Part shown: positions 62,760 through 64,000 of the stretch, one piece after another
Layout of the letters: the number at the start of each line of letters is the position of its first letter
How positions within the stretch are numbered: the first letter of the stretch is position 1
Source: Phenylobacterium sp.
Lineage (GTDB): Bacteria; Pseudomonadota; Alphaproteobacteria; Caulobacterales; Caulobacteraceae
NCBI RefSeq assembly: GCF_004297125.1
Contig: NZ_SCVD01000024.1
Location: 1-64,000, forward strand
DNA length: 64,000 nt
Direction of reading: 5' to 3'
Notes under the pieces: generated by a model
Seen by the model: the letters and a program-made list of their open reading frames with translations, nothing else
What the model was told of the DNA's origin: nothing
Databases searched by the model: none
Translations under genes and position numbers: made by a program

Positions 62760-64000
62760 TCAGAATGCGGCGCCGAGTCGCAGGCCGAAGGTGCGGGGAC
62801 GCTGCGGGGTGACCTGACGGACCCGGCCGAAGCTGAAGGGGTTACCATAGGCGAAGGTGTCGCCTTCGTAGTTGAGCGGGTTGGTAACGAAGGCCGTCAA
62901 TCGCCAGTGGTCGCTGGCGATTTCGGCTGAAAGCTTGGCGCGCAGGTAGTCGTCGGTCTGGGAGCGCACGGTGGCGTCAAAGCTCAGGTCGGCCTTGCCG
63001 ACATAGCTGGTCTCGCCGACCAGGCGCAGGTTCAGGTCTTCGCTCAGCGGACGCTCGTAGACGGCCAACAGCCCGCCGGAAACCCTGGGCACGCCCGGCA
63101 GGTCGCCGGTGACGTTCTGGTTGAAGGCGATATTGGGATTCTTGATCCGGCTGTCCGAAATCAGCCCGTTGGCCTGTAGCGACAGGCCGAAGGGGAAATC
63201 GTAGCTCATCTCGACTTCGAGCCCGACGATGCGGGCGTCCCCCACATTACCGGTGAAGGCGATACCGGAGGGGCGGTACTGGTCCGTCTGAATGTTCGCC
63301 CAGTCGTCGTAGTAGGCGGCGGCCCGCACCGCCAGCCGACCGTCGAGGCGACGGAACTTGGCCCCGACTTCGTAGTTGCGCAGCCGGTCGGGCGCAAAGG
63401 TGGTTCGGGCCACGCCGACCGCGTAGAAGCCGCCTGAGTTGAACCCGCCGGGGCGATATCCCTCGGTGATCAGGCCGTAAATAAGGTCGCCATTCGAGAA
63501 CTCCCGCTGCAGGGAGATCTTAGGGGAGAAGCCGTCGAAGGTGCGGGCGGCGTCGAAGGCGCGGGTGTCGTAGGGCGGGATGACGGAAATATCGGCGGTG
63601 GTGTGGACACGTGTCCGGAAGAGTCGCCCTCCCAGGGTCGCGGTCCACCCGTCACCGAGGACATAGGCCACCTCGCCATAGAGCGCGGACTCGCTCAGGC
63701 GATCCTTGCGATTCTCGGTGTAGACCGTCTCCACCATCGGCCCGGCGCGCGAGGCGGACGCCATGGTCACGAAGCCGAGTTCCGAGGGCGCCCGCTCGAC
63801 CGTGCGGGCGGCGTAAATCCCGACGAGCCAGTTGAGACGCCCGGTCCCCGGCGAGCGGACGACAAGGTCCTGCACGACCATGTTGGAACGGGTCGCCTCG
63901 ACAAAGACGCCGAGGTCGGCTTCGCTTGTGGGGAACACGTCGTCCAGGCTTCTCGAGGCGTCGAACTGGCTGGAGAAGACATGATGCACATAGCTTAGCG
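62760..64000 (-). CDS. TonB-dependent receptor, C-terminal part (5' end outside window)
   Basis: The frame is open to the window edge, leaving about 413 visible residues. The barrel region includes LNWLVGIYAARTVER, WTATLGGRLFRTRVHT, LIYGLITEGYRPGGFNSGGF and the C-terminal FGLRLGAAF with terminal Phe. These are the conserved stretches of the FecA/sphingomonad-type TonB receptors. Signal peptide and plug are not visible. The substrate is unknown. Confidence 0.9.
   Translation of the reverse strand, partial: LSYVHHVFSSQFDASRSLDDVFPTSEADLGVFVEATRSNMVVQDLVVRSPGTGRLNWLVGIYAARTVERAPSELGFVTMASASRAGPMVETVYTENRKDRLSESALYGEVAYVLGDGWTATLGGRLFRTRVHTTADISVIPPYDTRAFDAARTFDGFSPKISLQREFSNGDLIYGLITEGYRPGGFNSGGFYAVGVARTTFAPDRLRNYEVGAKFRRLDGRLAVRAAAYYDDWANIQTDQYRPSGIAFTGNVGDARIVGLEVEMSYDFPFGLSLQANGLISDSRIKNPNIAFNQNVTGDLPGVPRVSGGLLAVYERPLSEDLNLRLVGETSYVGKADLSFDATVRSQTDDYLRAKLSAEIASDHWRLTAFVTNPLNYEGDTFAYGNPFSFGRVRQVTPQRPRTFGLRLGAAF

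Overview
The window is high-GC, almost gapless alphaproteobacterial chromosome. The gene content points to a Caulobacterales member (Caulobacter or Phenylobacterium type): several TonB-dependent receptors, an UrcA-family protein, an exosortase with its EpsI partner embedded in a Wza/Wzz-type export operon, three polyprenyl-phosphate hexose-1-phosphate transferases close together, and a compact VirB-type type IV secretion operon. No rRNA, tRNA, CRISPR array or insertion sequence was seen. The assignment is by gene content only.

Region 1 (1-30284) is a large exopolysaccharide locus. It opens with the 3' part of a parallel beta-helix protein carrying RTX repeats, and a convergent AAA ATPase. Two GT2 glycosyltransferases follow, then a tightly packed operon: acyl carrier protein, FkbH-like HAD/acyl-loading protein, SAM methyltransferase, MBOAT acyltransferase, SGNH-like protein, VOC protein and a small membrane protein. 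This looks like a device that builds an unusual acyl group on an ACP and transfers it to a glycan. Next come a methyltransferase, a FemAB/BioF2-like GNAT protein, a GT4, a polysaccharide deacetylase, a Wzy/WaaL-like polymerase, a beta-helix lipoprotein (paralogue of the first gene) and an Alg14-Alg13-like fusion glycosyltransferase. The core export operon (20179-26908) is: EpsD-like PPIase lipoprotein, outer-membrane beta-barrel, Wza-type exporter, Wzz/GumC-like protein, a BY-kinase homologue whose Walker A lysine is cysteine, exosortase, EpsI. A Wzx flippase and a WsaF-like glycosyltransferase close the region.

Region 2 (30301-38311, minus strand) is a PilZ gene behind a translationally coupled virB1-2-3-4-6-9-10-11 operon that lacks virB5, virB7, virB8 and virD4.

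Region 3 (38575-47300) has a surface lipoprotein plus TonB receptor pair, a degenerate serine-recombinase-like protein, an alpha/beta-hydrolase lipoprotein, a small protein resembling the XrtV accessory family, and a second copy of the GT4 gene found in region 1.

Region 4 (47342-53609) holds sugar-nucleotide and initiation functions: three PHPT-family transferases, an AGE-family epimerase/isomerase and a UDP-sugar 6-dehydrogenase. Together with regions 1 and 3 it forms a Wzx/Wzy-style pathway: initiation by a PHPT, extension by the GTs, flipping, polymerisation, export through Wza, and trimming or decoration by deacetylase, acyltransferase and beta-helix proteins.

Region 5 (53852-64000) is catabolic and envelope related: a TonB receptor, a Tat-exported flavin amine oxidase with a periplasmic RidA, an UrcA protein, an exported M24 peptidase, a UDP-glucuronate 4-epimerase-like enzyme, a GT2, and the 3' part of another TonB receptor cut by the window edge.
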